Assembly: GCA_963717115.1 (NCBI GenBank)
Contig: CAVQVO010000002.1
Span: 496,001-560,000 of the forward strand
Direction: 5' to 3'
DNA length: 64,000 nucleotides
Source: JBBQUN01 sp963717115
Lineage (GTDB): Bacteria; Actinomycetota; Acidimicrobiia; Acidimicrobiales; SZUA-35
In this document: in pieces, positions 46,814-55,991 of the stretch
Position numbering within the stretch: position 1 is the first letter of the stretch
Layout of the letters: each line of letters begins with the position of its first letter
Made by a program: the position numbers and the translations under genes
Notes under the pieces: generated by a model
The model's input: the letters and a program-made list of their open reading frames with translations, nothing else
The model's database searches: none
What the model was told of the DNA's origin: nothing

Positions 46814-47815
46814 TCACCCCAGGTCAGCGAGCTCGCGCAGGGACACCGCAGGCCGGGGACCCACGTGGGAGATCACCTCGGCCGCGGCCAGCGACCCGAG
46901 TTCGCCCGAGCGGCGCAGGCCCAGATCGTGCGCCAACCCGAACAGCACACCGGCGGCGTACTGATCACCGGCGCCCGTCGTGTCGACGACCGGCGCGATC
47001 TCGGCGGCGGCGATCTCGATCACCTCGTCCGGGGTCACGAGCAACGAACCCTGCTTGCCGAGGGTGATGCAGGCGAGCTCCACGTCGGCCCGGGCGGCGG
47101 CCACGCCGGCCTTCAGATCCGTGGTGTCGTACATCACGGCCAGCTCGGCCCGGTTGGCGAACAGGACGTCGACGTCGGCGCGGACCAGTTCCCGGAACTC
47201 GGCGTGATGGCGCTCGACGCAGAACGTGTCGGACAGCGTCAACGCAGTCTTGCGTCCGGCCGCGTGGGCGATGGCGAGTGCCTTGCGGATGGCGAGCTTG
47301 GCCGACTCGACGTCCCACAGGTAGCCCTCGCAGAACAGCAGGGCACCCGACGACGCCGTTGCCTCGACCACGTCGTCGGGCTCGAGCAGGGACGAGACCC
47401 CGAGATAGGTGTTCATGGTGCGCTGGGCGTCGGGCGTCACCAGGATCAGGCATCGGGCCGTTGCCGGACCCGAGGTCGCCGGGGGGACGTCGAACTCGAC
47501 CCCGACGGCCCGCATGTCGTGGGCGAACACGGTGCCCAACTGGTCGTCGGCCACCTTGCCGATGTAGGCGGCGCTGCCTCCGAAACTCGCCACCCCGGCC
47601 ATGGTGTTGGCCGCCGAACCTCCCGACGCCTCGATCCCGGGGCCCATCAGGTCGTAGAGGGCATGCGCCCGGTCGTCGTCGACCAGGGTCATCGAGCCCT
47701 TCGCCAACTGCTGCTCGAGGATGAAGTCGTCGGTGGCGTGGGCGATCACGTCGACGATCGCATTGCCGACACCGACGACATCGACGCTCGGCATCACTTC
47801 GGACTGATCGGTCAC
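46814..47815 (-). CDS. PfkB-family carbohydrate/nucleoside kinase (adenosine-kinase-like)
   Basis: A 333-residue ribokinase-fold kinase. N-terminal VVGVGNAIVDVIA and GSAANTMAGVASFGG (glycine pair of PfkB signature 1) and the C-terminal anion hole DTTGAGDQYAAGVLFG with the catalytic Asp are present. The spacing and the N-terminal motif resemble adenosine kinase-like bacterial PfkB proteins; ribokinase or fructokinase activity is not excluded. The start is GTG 47815, with ATG 47794 as an alternative. Confidence 0.9.
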   Translation of the reverse strand: MTDQSEVMPSVDVVGVGNAIVDVIAHATDDFILEQQLAKGSMTLVDDDRAHALYDLMGPGIEASGGSAANTMAGVASFGGSAAYIGKVADDQLGTVFAHDMRAVGVEFDVPPATSGPATARCLILVTPDAQRTMNTYLGVSSLLEPDDVVEATASSGALLFCEGYLWDVESAKLAIRKALAIAHAAGRKTALTLSDTFCVERHHAEFRELVRADVDVLFANRAELAVMYDTTDLKAGVAAARADVELACITLGKQGSLLVTPDEVIEIAAAEIAPVVDTTGAGDQYAAGVLFGLAHDLGLRRSGELGSLAAAEVISHVGPRPAVSLRELADLG

Positions 47816-47894
47816 CCGGAACTCGCTCTCGTTGGTCGACGCGGCCCGACCAAGGTAGTCGCTCCATCACCGCAGGCCCATCTCTTGGGCAGGG

Positions 47895-47900
47895 TAGCCT
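47895..47900 (+). promoter_or_regulatory. Predicted -10 box TAGCCT, leaderless start of the aminopeptidase gene
   Basis: TAGCCT ends 7 nt before the ATG at 47908, the same arrangement as at 9434 and 11386. No Shine-Dalgarno is seen. Confidence 0.55.
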
Positions 47901-47907
47901 CACCCCG

Positions 47908-50544
47908 ATGTCGAACCCGTCCGTGGAACCCGAGACCCCGTCCGCACCGTCCGAGAGCCGGGCATCCGATCACCGCCTCCCTGCCGGTGTGTCGCCGACG
48001 CACTATCTCGTTCGACTCGAGCCCGACCTCGACACGGCGACCTTCACGGGAACGGTGGCGATCTCGCTCACCGTCGACGCCCACACCGACGCGGTCGTGC
48101 TGAACGCCGACGAACTCACGGTGTCGGGCGCCCGCATCGTCGGTCCCGACGGCGCCGACATCGATGCCGCCGCCGACCCCGGTGGGCGCGAAACGTCCTG
48201 GTCCCTCGACATCGAGCTCGAGCGGTTGCGGATCGACGGCCCCTTCGATGCGGGTGAGCACCGGATCGAGATCGACTTCGCCGGCACGTTGAACGACCAG
48301 CTCGTCGGGTTCTACCTGAGCCGGTTCACCGACGCCGACGGCAACGAGCGCCGTTTGGCGACCACGCAGTTCGAGGCCACCCACGCCCGCAAGGCCTTCC
48401 CCTGCTGGGACGAACCGGCGCACAAGGCGGTGTTCGAGATCGAGATCGTGGCCGCCGCCGGGCTCGAGGCCATCGCCAACACGGCGTTGGTCGGCAGCGA
48501 CGTGCAGCCCGACGGCCGGGTCCGACACCGATTCGCCCCGACGATCGTCATGTCGACCTACCTGGTGGCGTTCGTCGTCGGGCCCCTCGAGTACTCCGAG
48601 ACGATCGACGTCGATGGGGTCCCCTTGCGGATCGTCCACGTTCCCGGCAAGGGCAAGGCCGACCTCACCGCGTTCGCGCTCGAATCGGGGGCATTCGCCC
48701 TGCGCTACTTCGCCGACTACTTCGGCCTCCCCTACCCCGGCGACAAGTGCGACCTCGTGGCGATCCCCGACTTCGCGTTCGGGGCCATGGAGAACCTCGG
48801 CTGCATCACGTTCCGCGAGACACTGCTGCTCATCGATCCGGCCAACGCCACCCAACCCGAGCTGCAACGGGCCGCCGATGTGATCCACCACGAGCTGGCC
48901 CACATGTGGTTCGGCGACCTCGTGACCATGACGTGGTGGAACGGACTGTGGCTGAACGAGGCCTTCGCCACCTTCATGGAGATGCGCTGCACCGACGCCT
49001 TTCGGCCGGCGTGGGATCGGTGGACCGATTTCGGCCTGTCGCGATCGGCGGCCTTCGACACCGATGCGCTCGCATCGACCCGCCCGATCGAGTTCGAGGT
49101 CCACAGTCCCGAGGACGCCGAGGGCATGTTCGACATCCTCACCTACGAAAAGGGCGCCGCCGTCGTCCGGATGCTCGAGCAGTATCTCGGTGAGGGACGG
49201 TTCCGGGCGGGGATCCGTCGCTACATGCGCGAGCACCAGTTCGGCAACGCCGAGACGACCGACCTGTGGGATGCCATCGAGGCCGAGACCGGCGAACCGG
49301 TGCGCCGCATCATGGACAGCTGGATCTTCCAGGGTGGATTCCCGCTGGTGTCGGTCGACTTCGCGGCCGATCGTCGGTCGGTCACGCTCACCCAGGAACG
49401 CTTCGGCTACGCCGGCGGTGACCCCGCCCCCGAACAGACCTGGGCCATTCCCCTGACGTATCGCTGGACCGCCGCCGGGGGCGAGCCGGTCACCGAGCGC
49501 ATCCTGCTCGACACGGCCTCGGTCGACCTCGTCCTGCCCGAGCCGGCGGTGTCGGTGGTGGTGAACGCCGAGGGTTCGGGATTCCTGCGAGTCGCCTACG
49601 ACCCCGACACGCTCGAGGAGCTCGCGACCTCGGCGCAGGAACGGCTCCTCCCGATCGAGCGCTACGCCCTCGTCGACGACGCCTGGGCCACCGTCCTCGC
49701 CGATCAGATCAGCGCCAACCAGTTCCTGTCGATCCTGGAACTCCTCACCACCGAGACCGATCGGTCGGTGTGGCAGCGCATCATCGCCGGGTTCGGATCC
49801 CTCGACCGACTGCTCATCGGCGACGCCGCGAACACGTTCGCCGACAACGTGCACGACTCCCTCGCGCCGGCGCTCGCCGGCCTCGGCCTCACGCCGCTGC
49901 CGGCCGACACCGACCGGGAGCGACAACTGCGTGGCGACCTGATCCGGGCGATGGGCATCGTGGCCCGCGATCTCGAGATCCAGGACGAGGCCAAGCGCAC
50001 GATGTCGGTGGTCGCCCGCGACCCCGAGTTGGTCGACGCGGCGATCGCCGCGGCGGCGCTCGACGTGGTGGCCCACATCGGCGACGAAGCCGACTTCGCC
50101 GATTTCCGGGCGGCGATGGCCGATGCGTCGACCCCGCAGGAGGAGGCCCGCTACCTCTATGCGCTCGCCGACTTCCCCGACCACGAACTCCTCGCAGCCT
50201 TCGGAGCCGACATCCTCGGCGGGAAGGTCCGTTCCCAGAACGTCGGCCTGTGGATCCGGCGGGCGCTGACCAACCGGGTCGCCGGCCCTGCGGTGTGGCG
50301 CTTCATGAGCGGGCACTGGGCCGAACTCCTCGAGATCATCCCGCAGAACACCGTGGTCCGAATGGTCGAAGGTGTCACGACCCTCACCGAACCCGACGAC
50401 GTGGCCGAGGTCGCCGCCTTCTTCGAGTCGCATCCGATCACGTCGGGCGCCAAGACCCTCAGCCAGATCCTGGAACGCCAGCGGGTCGGCGCGGCGCTCC
50501 GTGCTCGCGAAGCCGACCGCCTGCGCGCCCTGCTCGGAGGCTGA
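47908..50544 (+). CDS. pepN: M1-family aminopeptidase (PepN-like)
   Basis: An 878-residue cytoplasmic zinc aminopeptidase. The substrate-recognition motif FGAMENLG is near residue 292. The zinc motif HELAH is at 328-332, with the third ligand in WLNEAFATF. The C-terminal ERAP1-like helical domain runs from about 530. The length and domain order fit the actinobacterial PepN group. It removes N-terminal residues from peptides during protein turnover. Confidence 0.95.
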   Translation: MSNPSVEPETPSAPSESRASDHRLPAGVSPTHYLVRLEPDLDTATFTGTVAISLTVDAHTDAVVLNADELTVSGARIVGPDGADIDAAADPGGRETSWSLDIELERLRIDGPFDAGEHRIEIDFAGTLNDQLVGFYLSRFTDADGNERRLATTQFEATHARKAFPCWDEPAHKAVFEIEIVAAAGLEAIANTALVGSDVQPDGRVRHRFAPTIVMSTYLVAFVVGPLEYSETIDVDGVPLRIVHVPGKGKADLTAFALESGAFALRYFADYFGLPYPGDKCDLVAIPDFAFGAMENLGCITFRETLLLIDPANATQPELQRAADVIHHELAHMWFGDLVTMTWWNGLWLNEAFATFMEMRCTDAFRPAWDRWTDFGLSRSAAFDTDALASTRPIEFEVHSPEDAEGMFDILTYEKGAAVVRMLEQYLGEGRFRAGIRRYMREHQFGNAETTDLWDAIEAETGEPVRRIMDSWIFQGGFPLVSVDFAADRRSVTLTQERFGYAGGDPAPEQTWAIPLTYRWTAAGGEPVTERILLDTASVDLVLPEPAVSVVVNAEGSGFLRVAYDPDTLEELATSAQERLLPIERYALVDDAWATVLADQISANQFLSILELLTTETDRSVWQRIIAGFGSLDRLLIGDAANTFADNVHDSLAPALAGLGLTPLPADTDRERQLRGDLIRAMGIVARDLEIQDEAKRTMSVVARDPELVDAAIAAAALDVVAHIGDEADFADFRAAMADASTPQEEARYLYALADFPDHELLAAFGADILGGKVRSQNVGLWIRRALTNRVAGPAVWRFMSGHWAELLEIIPQNTVVRMVEGVTTLTEPDDVAEVAAFFESHPITSGAKTLSQILERQRVGAALRAREADRLRALLGG
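50536..50540 (+). promoter_or_regulatory. Shine-Dalgarno GGAGG deciding a CTG start
   Basis: GGAGG lies within the end of pepN, 8 nt before an in-frame CTG at 50549. No ATG, GTG or TTG occurs in frame until well into the conserved N-terminal region of the phosphoesterase. Confidence 0.6.
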
Positions 50545-50548
50545 GCTC

Positions 50549-51724
50549 CTGTCCGCACTCGCCCGCCTCGCCAAGGCCGTCCCCGACCGGCTCCGGCCAC
50601 CGCTCGCACCCTCGGCCCTCCGCGTCTGGGCCATCGACACCGACAACGTGCAGGTCTGCTGGGGTCACCTTCCCGAAGGCCGGGTCTCGATCACCACCGG
50701 CGATCGGGTGGTCGAACTCGTCCATGGGGGCGGGCCCGGCGCCGCCACGATCGACGGCCTGGCCCCCGGAACCGACCATGCGATCCGGATCGATGTCGAC
50801 GGCCGACCCGCCGAACCGGTCACGCTCCGGGCGCGCACCCTGACCCCGCCCGCCGGCGAGGTCCTGGCCCGGGTGGCGACGGTGTCGGATCTGCACATCG
50901 GGGCCGCCAACTGGGGCTTCCTCCGCACGATGGCCGACCGGTTCGACGAGCCCGATCCGCCACCGATCCGGTGCGCCCGGGGGGCGATCACCGAGGCCAT
51001 CGCCTGGGGCGCCGATCGGCTCGTCATCAAGGGTGACGCCGCCCACCATCGGATCGCCGGTCACTTCGGACAGCTCGGCTCGTTGCTCGACGAGTTCGAC
51101 GACCTGCCGATCACCCTGTTGCCGGGCAATCACGACGTCGACGGTCGCAGCGAGATCGACCTCCCGGCCACCATCGGCCGACGAGCCCTGCCCTTCGTCA
51201 CCGATGTCGCCGTCGACGACCTGCCCGGGATCCGAGTCATCTCGCTCGACACGACCATCGAGCGTCGAGGGATCGGCACCCTGGCCCGGAACGGCCCCCT
51301 GGCGCTCGATGCGGCGGCCGCGTCGCCCGGACCGGTCTTGATGCTGCTGCACCACCAGATCCAGAAACACGTCGTTCCGACCCATCATCCGCCGGGCATC
51401 GCCCGTCGCGACGGGCGACCGTTCCTCCGGGAACTGGCGGCGGTCTGCCCGAACACCTGGCTCAGTTCGGGTCACACCCATCGCAATCGGGCTCGAACGG
51501 CCGGTCCCATCCAACTCAGCGAGGTCGCCTCCACCCGTGACTGGCCGGGTGTGTGGGCGGGCTACGAGATCCGCGAGGGCGGGATCACCCAGGTGGTTCG
51601 ACGGGTCGAGGCCCCCAGTGCCGCAACGTGGCACGAGTACTCCCGGGGCGCCGTCCTGGGCGTGTGGTCGGCGTGGTCACCCGGGCCCCTCGACCAGCGA
51701 TGCCTGGTCAAGCACTGGGTCTGA
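50549..51724 (+). CDS. Metallophosphoesterase with N-terminal fibronectin-like domain, apparent CTG start
   Basis: About 391 residues. After a beta-sandwich-like N-terminal region (ALRVWAIDTDNVQVCWG), a calcineurin-type phosphoesterase shows the metal motifs VSDLHIG, KGDAAHH (for GDxxH), LPGNHD, LLHHQ, and SGHTHR. The target could be a phosphodiester or nucleotide. The best start is the non-canonical CTG 50549, served by GGAGG 8 nt upstream and located just after the pepN stop; an internal GTG at 50648 would cut the N-terminal domain. The gene ends overlapping the convergent MocR gene by 17 bp. Confidence 0.85.
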   Translation: MSALARLAKAVPDRLRPPLAPSALRVWAIDTDNVQVCWGHLPEGRVSITTGDRVVELVHGGGPGAATIDGLAPGTDHAIRIDVDGRPAEPVTLRARTLTPPAGEVLARVATVSDLHIGAANWGFLRTMADRFDEPDPPPIRCARGAITEAIAWGADRLVIKGDAAHHRIAGHFGQLGSLLDEFDDLPITLLPGNHDVDGRSEIDLPATIGRRALPFVTDVAVDDLPGIRVISLDTTIERRGIGTLARNGPLALDAAAASPGPVLMLLHHQIQKHVVPTHHPPGIARRDGRPFLRELAAVCPNTWLSSGHTHRNRARTAGPIQLSEVASTRDWPGVWAGYEIREGGITQVVRRVEAPSAATWHEYSRGAVLGVWSAWSPGPLDQRCLVKHWV

Positions 51725-53192
51725 CGGGTCCGCCGCTGCGGGCTCGGGAATCCGGAGGGCCGGGCGGGTTCCGTCTCGCCGCAGCGCGGGCCAACCGGGC
51801 GATGCCCTCGGTCAGTTGCTGCTCGGGACGATCGAAACACAGCTGGATGTGACGCCCGTCGTCGCCCGACACGCTGGCTGCGCCACCCGTGGCGATCACC
51901 ACCCCCTCCTCGGCGGCCAGCTCGGCCAGGTGGTCGGCGTCGAACCCATCGAGGGTGATCCAGAGCGACAGGCCGCCGGCCGGTTCCTGCACCGACCAGG
52001 CCGGACAGTGCTCGGCCAGGAGCGCCGACGCCAGGGCGGCGCGGCGCCCCAGGGACCGCTGCCGGCTCTCGGCGATCACGGCGAACTGGTTCAGAACCGC
52101 GACCGAGATGACCTGCGAGGGGATCGAGCTGCCCAGATCGTCGGTGAGGCGGGACCGAACGAGCCGGTCGACCAGGCCCGAATCGGCGCGGAGCCACCCG
52201 ATCCGGAGCCCGCCCCAACCGAGCTTCGACACACTGCCGACCACGACCGTCGCCGCTTCGACCACCCGGGCCGCCACCGGGGCGATCCGTTCCCCGTCGA
52301 AGCGCAGGTCCGAGAGCACCAGGTCCTCGAGCAGCGTGATCCCGGTGGCGTCGACCACCTCGGCCAGGCGACCGAGTTGCCGCGGGTCGGCGCAGCGACC
52401 CGTCGGGTTGTGGACCAGGGTCTGCAGATAGGCGAGCCGGGCACCGGTGCGTTCGACCAGTGATCCGAACGCCTCGGGATCGACGCCGCCTCCGGTGCGG
52501 GGCAGCGGGATCGGCCGGAGCCGACGGGCGGCGAGCAGGTCGATGACGCCGGGATAGGTGGGATCGTCGACCACGATGGCGTCGCCGGGCTGGGTCAGTT
52601 CGCTGAACGCCAGCGCCAGCGCATGCTGGGCGCCGTTGGTGATCAAGACCTGGTCGGCCGTGGTGGGCAGGCCGTCGAGGGTGAACCGCTCGGCGACGCC
52701 GCGCCGGAGCTCGGGCAGACCGGCGGGGGTGTAGCCGTGCCTCGGTCCGGACAGGAGGAGCGCGTCGATGTCGACGTCGACCTGGGGCAGCGCCCGAGCA
52801 TCGGCGGGACTCGAAGCCGCCAGGTCGATGCTGCCCCCCCGTTCGCCGGTCGGTCCACCGGCGCGGGGATCGGGGTCTGCGGAGGCGCCGGCCCGCCTCG
52901 TCGCGCCGTTGGTCGGCAGCGACGCCGGCGCCACCGACGTGCCGCTGCCATGACGGGAGACGAGCACACCGTCGGCGCGCAGGTCGTTCAGGGCGATCGT
53001 GACCGTCGACCGGCTCACCCCGAGCGAGCGGGCCATGGTCCGCTCGGCGGGCAGCACCACCCCGGTCCGCAGGAGACCCGTTTCGACGGCTTGGCGGACG
53101 GCTCCTTCGAGCTTGCGATGGAGCGACGACCCCGGACCACTGGTCCAGTCACCGAGCGCGGACAGGAAGGCGTTGGTGCCCAGACGTTCCAT
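51708..53192 (-). CDS. MocR-type regulator (GntR HTH fused to aminotransferase-like domain)
   Basis: A 494-residue MocR/PdxR-family transcription factor. The N-terminal winged helix (AERTMARSLGVSRSTVTIAL, then RHGSGTSVA) precedes a fold-type I aminotransferase domain with the PLP-binding SKLGWGGLRIGW. Such proteins sense PLP-linked amino-acid or vitamin B6 metabolites. The start at ATG 53192 is set by the wHTH boundary; CACACT lies 7 nt upstream. An earlier ATG at 53435 is rejected. No PLP-biosynthesis gene is adjacent. Confidence 0.93.
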   Translation of the reverse strand: MERLGTNAFLSALGDWTSGPGSSLHRKLEGAVRQAVETGLLRTGVVLPAERTMARSLGVSRSTVTIALNDLRADGVLVSRHGSGTSVAPASLPTNGATRRAGASADPDPRAGGPTGERGGSIDLAASSPADARALPQVDVDIDALLLSGPRHGYTPAGLPELRRGVAERFTLDGLPTTADQVLITNGAQHALALAFSELTQPGDAIVVDDPTYPGVIDLLAARRLRPIPLPRTGGGVDPEAFGSLVERTGARLAYLQTLVHNPTGRCADPRQLGRLAEVVDATGITLLEDLVLSDLRFDGERIAPVAARVVEAATVVVGSVSKLGWGGLRIGWLRADSGLVDRLVRSRLTDDLGSSIPSQVISVAVLNQFAVIAESRQRSLGRRAALASALLAEHCPAWSVQEPAGGLSLWITLDGFDADHLAELAAEEGVVIATGGAASVSGDDGRHIQLCFDRPEQQLTEGIARLARAAARRNPPGPPDSRARSGGPVRPSA

Positions 53193-53236
53193 TGCCCCCA
53201 GTGTGCCAACTCCCGGGGGTCGGACGTGGCACGGAG

Positions 53237-53824
53237 TCAGCCCCGTCGGGATCGGCGCTCGACCTGGGAGGCCACCAACCATCGGGCGAAGGCCCGGTCC
53301 AGGCCGAACTGTTCGACCAGCCGGGAGGCGTCGGCCCCTTCGAGCAGGGTCTGGGCCAGCTCCGGATCGGCGGCGAGCGCCTCGTCGCGACGGGCGATGT
53401 GGTCGACGGCGCGCCGGGCCGTGGAGATCGAGCAACCGTGGGCGGCAGCGACTGCTTGGAACGAGGCCCCGGCCGAGCGGGCGGCAGCGATCGCCTCGTA
53501 GTCGTGCCGGACCGAGGCGCGCCGGTACTGCTCACCGGCGACGAGGGTGGCCGACTCGATCGCGTCGGCCGCTCGCCGGTCGGCGTAGTTCCAGAGATCG
53601 AGATCGTCGATCCCCGACGCCGCTCGTCCGACCGCGGTCCACAACCGGTGGGCCGACTCGAAACGGCCGGCCTCCTCGCTGCGCTCCGCCGCCAGGCGAA
53701 GATCGCCGAGCGTCAGCTGCCCATCGGTTCGAGCGAGGTCGAGATCGACGCGCAGCGGCGACCGGCATCGGCTGGCCGCCAGCGGTTGCAGGGTCACTCG
53801 TCCTCGCCGGATCACCGATCGCAT
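53237..53824 (-). CDS. Hypothetical protein with helix-turn-helix
   Basis: A 195-residue protein. The first third is basic and hydrophilic; a tetra-helical middle (WTAVGRAASGIDDLDLWNYA, RRAADAIESA) leads to a helix-turn-helix-like segment SFQAVAAAHGCSISTARRAV at about 135. It resembles small actinobacterial DNA-binding proteins, but I cannot name the family. It lies 44 bp upstream of the MocR gene on the same strand. Confidence 0.65.
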   Translation of the reverse strand: MRSVIRRGRVTLQPLAASRCRSPLRVDLDLARTDGQLTLGDLRLAAERSEEAGRFESAHRLWTAVGRAASGIDDLDLWNYADRRAADAIESATLVAGEQYRRASVRHDYEAIAAARSAGASFQAVAAAHGCSISTARRAVDHIARRDEALAADPELAQTLLEGADASRLVEQFGLDRAFARWLVASQVERRSRRG

Positions 53825-53893
53825 GACCGGGTATCGACCGCGTCTGCCCTCGACCTGAACCAGAAAGTGTGGGGCCTTGGACGCGATCCTGTC

Positions 53894-54507
53894 CTAGGCG
53901 CCTGACGACCCCCGGTCGGGGCCGTCGGCCCGGCGGCGTTCGGTGACCATCGGCCCCGTGGCCGCCCCGCGGGCCCGGGTCCGCACGCGCGCCCGATCCG
54001 GCGAGCAGGGGCACCACCCCCGTCACGCGAGTCGAAGCAGACCCGATGGGTCGCCAACCAGTCGTCGAGCGCCGCCAGCGGGACCCGATCGATCTCGACC
54101 ACCTCGCCATCGGGACAGCTCGGCTCGGCGTCGGTGACGGCGAGATAGACCTCGCCGACGACGTGACCGTCGGGGGCGTCGTAGCGCATCGAACCGAGCG
54201 GCCAGATCGGCAACGATTCCAGACCGGCCTCCTCGGCCAGTTCCCGTCGAGCCGCCGACACCCAGTCCTCACCGACACCGCACAGACCACCGAACGCCAG
54301 ATCCCACCAACCGGGATAGACGTCCTTCCAGTCGGCCCGGCGGTGCACGATCACCCGATCATCGCGATCGACGACCACCACGTAGGTGCAGCGATGGCGC
54401 AGCACCTCGTCCCGGACCCGGGCCCGGGTCACGACCTCGATCACACGACCCCGTTCGTCGACGTGCTCGACGAGTTGCCGGGCGGCCGCGGCCTTCGGTT
54501 CGGACAT
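53894..54507 (-). CDS. Nudix hydrolase with two apparent frame breaks near the 3' end
   Basis: A roughly 203-residue Nudix hydrolase of the isopentenyl-isomerase/NUDIX-YfcD-like group. The Nudix box GGLCGVGE..ELAEEAGLE is complete. After CFDSRD the coding quality moves to a second frame (GVVPLLAGSG) and then a third (RVRTRARGAATGP, stop at 53894). Two one-base skips near 54015-54025 and 54000 restore one reading frame with good third-position G/C. The start is ATG 54507, 6 bp after the reductase stop. The substrate is unknown; the organic N-terminal half is intact. Confidence 0.75.
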
Positions 54508-54512
54508 CTCGA

Positions 54513-55724
54513 TCAGCCGGCGAGTTCGCGGGTGGCCTCGTCGAGCGTGGCCCCGTTCCCGAGCAGCATCCGGGCCTGGATGGCCTGGCGAGGCCGGTTC
54601 CAGCCGAGCGCTCCGGTGTAGTTGCCGGCGTCGTCGGCATAGACCTGCACGAACATCTGGTCGGCGATCGAACCGTTGACGACCTCGGCGTTGGTCGATG
54701 GGACCCCGGCCAACTGGATCTTGCGGTCGTACTGGTCGGACCAGAACCACGGGATCGGCGTGTACGGCTCGACCGGGTCGTCGGTGCCCGCTGCCAGCAA
54801 ACGCTTCGCCGCATACGTGCCCTGCTCGATGGCGTTGTCCCACTGCTCGACCCGGGTCAGGGCGCCGCCGAACCGACGATTCGGCCAGCGGGCCACGTCG
54901 CCGGCGGCGACGATGCCCGGGGCGGCGAGACAGGTCTCGTCACACACGACGCCGTTGTCGATCGTCAGACCCGATCCGTCGAGCCATCCGGTGTTCGGGA
55001 CCGCACCGATGCCGACGAGCACGAGGTCGGTCTCGATCACGTCGCCCCCGGCCAGGATCACCGCGGCGACGGCGCCGTCGTCGCCGGCTTCGACCGACTC
55101 CACGCCGGCACCCAACCGGAGATCGACGCCGTGGCCCCGGTGCAGTTCGGCGACGGCCCGACCGGATTCCGGATCGAGGACCCGGGCGAGCGGCACCTCG
55201 GCCGCTTCGATCATCGTGACGTCGAATCCGAGGCCCCGTGCCGTCGATGCCACTTCGGCACCGATGAACCCGGCGCCGATGACGGTGACGCGGCGAGGTC
55301 CGGCCTCGAAGGCCTGGCGCAGCGCACGGGCATCGGCCAGGGTTCGCAGCACGTGACAACCGGCGAGGTCGAAACCGGGCAGATGCCGCGGTGAGGAGCC
55401 GGTGGCGATCACGATGCCATCGGCCTCCAGGAAGGCACCCGAGTCGAGGGACACCGTCATGGCCGCCGGATCGAGGGCGGTGGCTCGGGTGCCGAGCCTC
55501 CAGTCGATGCCCAGGGCGTCGGGATCGGCGGCGCCGCGCAGACGGGTCTTGGCCTCATCGACGGTGCCGGCGAGGTAGCCCTTGGAGAGCGGCGGGCGGT
55601 CGTAGGGATAGTCCGGTTCGTCACCCACCATCGTCAGCTCGCCGTCGAAGCCGGCTCGCCGCAACGCCTGCGCTGCCTGCAACCCGGCGAGCGAGGCTCC
55701 GACGATCACCACCCGCTCGAGCAC
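54513..55724 (-). CDS. FAD-dependent ferredoxin reductase (rhodocoxin/putidaredoxin-reductase type)
   Basis: A 403-residue pyridine-nucleotide-dependent flavoprotein. The FAD Rossmann motif VVIVGASLAGLQAA is at residues 5-18, DRPPLSKGYLAG follows, the NAD-binding VTVIGAGFIGAEVAS is near 148, and the FAD-binding ATGSSPR and AAGDVARWP motifs are intact. It passes electrons from NAD(P)H to the 3Fe-4S ferredoxin encoded 6 bp upstream. The start is GTG 55724. No cytochrome P450 or dioxygenase partner is in the window. Confidence 0.93.
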   Translation of the reverse strand: MLERVVIVGASLAGLQAAQALRRAGFDGELTMVGDEPDYPYDRPPLSKGYLAGTVDEAKTRLRGAADPDALGIDWRLGTRATALDPAAMTVSLDSGAFLEADGIVIATGSSPRHLPGFDLAGCHVLRTLADARALRQAFEAGPRRVTVIGAGFIGAEVASTARGLGFDVTMIEAAEVPLARVLDPESGRAVAELHRGHGVDLRLGAGVESVEAGDDGAVAAVILAGGDVIETDLVLVGIGAVPNTGWLDGSGLTIDNGVVCDETCLAAPGIVAAGDVARWPNRRFGGALTRVEQWDNAIEQGTYAAKRLLAAGTDDPVEPYTPIPWFWSDQYDRKIQLAGVPSTNAEVVNGSIADQMFVQVYADDAGNYTGALGWNRPRQAIQARMLLGNGATLDEATRELAG

Positions 55725-55730
55725 GCGGGC

Positions 55731-55925
55731 TCAGTCCTCTTCGAGCGAGATCGCCTGCTTCGGGCAGCGCTCGACGGCTTCGCGCACCTTGTCGTGCTGC
55801 GACGGGTCGGGACGTTCCTGCAACACGTAGAGGAAGTCGTCGTCACGCACCTCGAACACCTCGGGGGCGATGCCCATACAGATCGCATTGCTCTCGCAGA
55901 GATCGAAATCGACGACGATCTTCAT
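55731..55925 (-). CDS. 3Fe-4S ferredoxin
   Basis: A 64-residue single-cluster ferredoxin: DLCESNAICMGIAPEVF (C-x5-C) and the distal ERCPKQAI, i.e. three cysteines and no fourth ligand, giving a 3Fe-4S cluster as in CYP-dedicated ferredoxins. AAAGGA 7 nt before the ATG is a clear Shine-Dalgarno. With the neighbouring reductase it forms a complete electron-transfer pair. Confidence 0.93.
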   Translation of the reverse strand: MKIVVDFDLCESNAICMGIAPEVFEVRDDDFLYVLQERPDPSQHDKVREAVERCPKQAISLEED

Positions 55926-55991
55926 GTGACGGTCCTTTGCTGGTCGGGGCCCGGGGGTCGACGGCGAGCATAGGCCAGCCGGGTCGACGGG

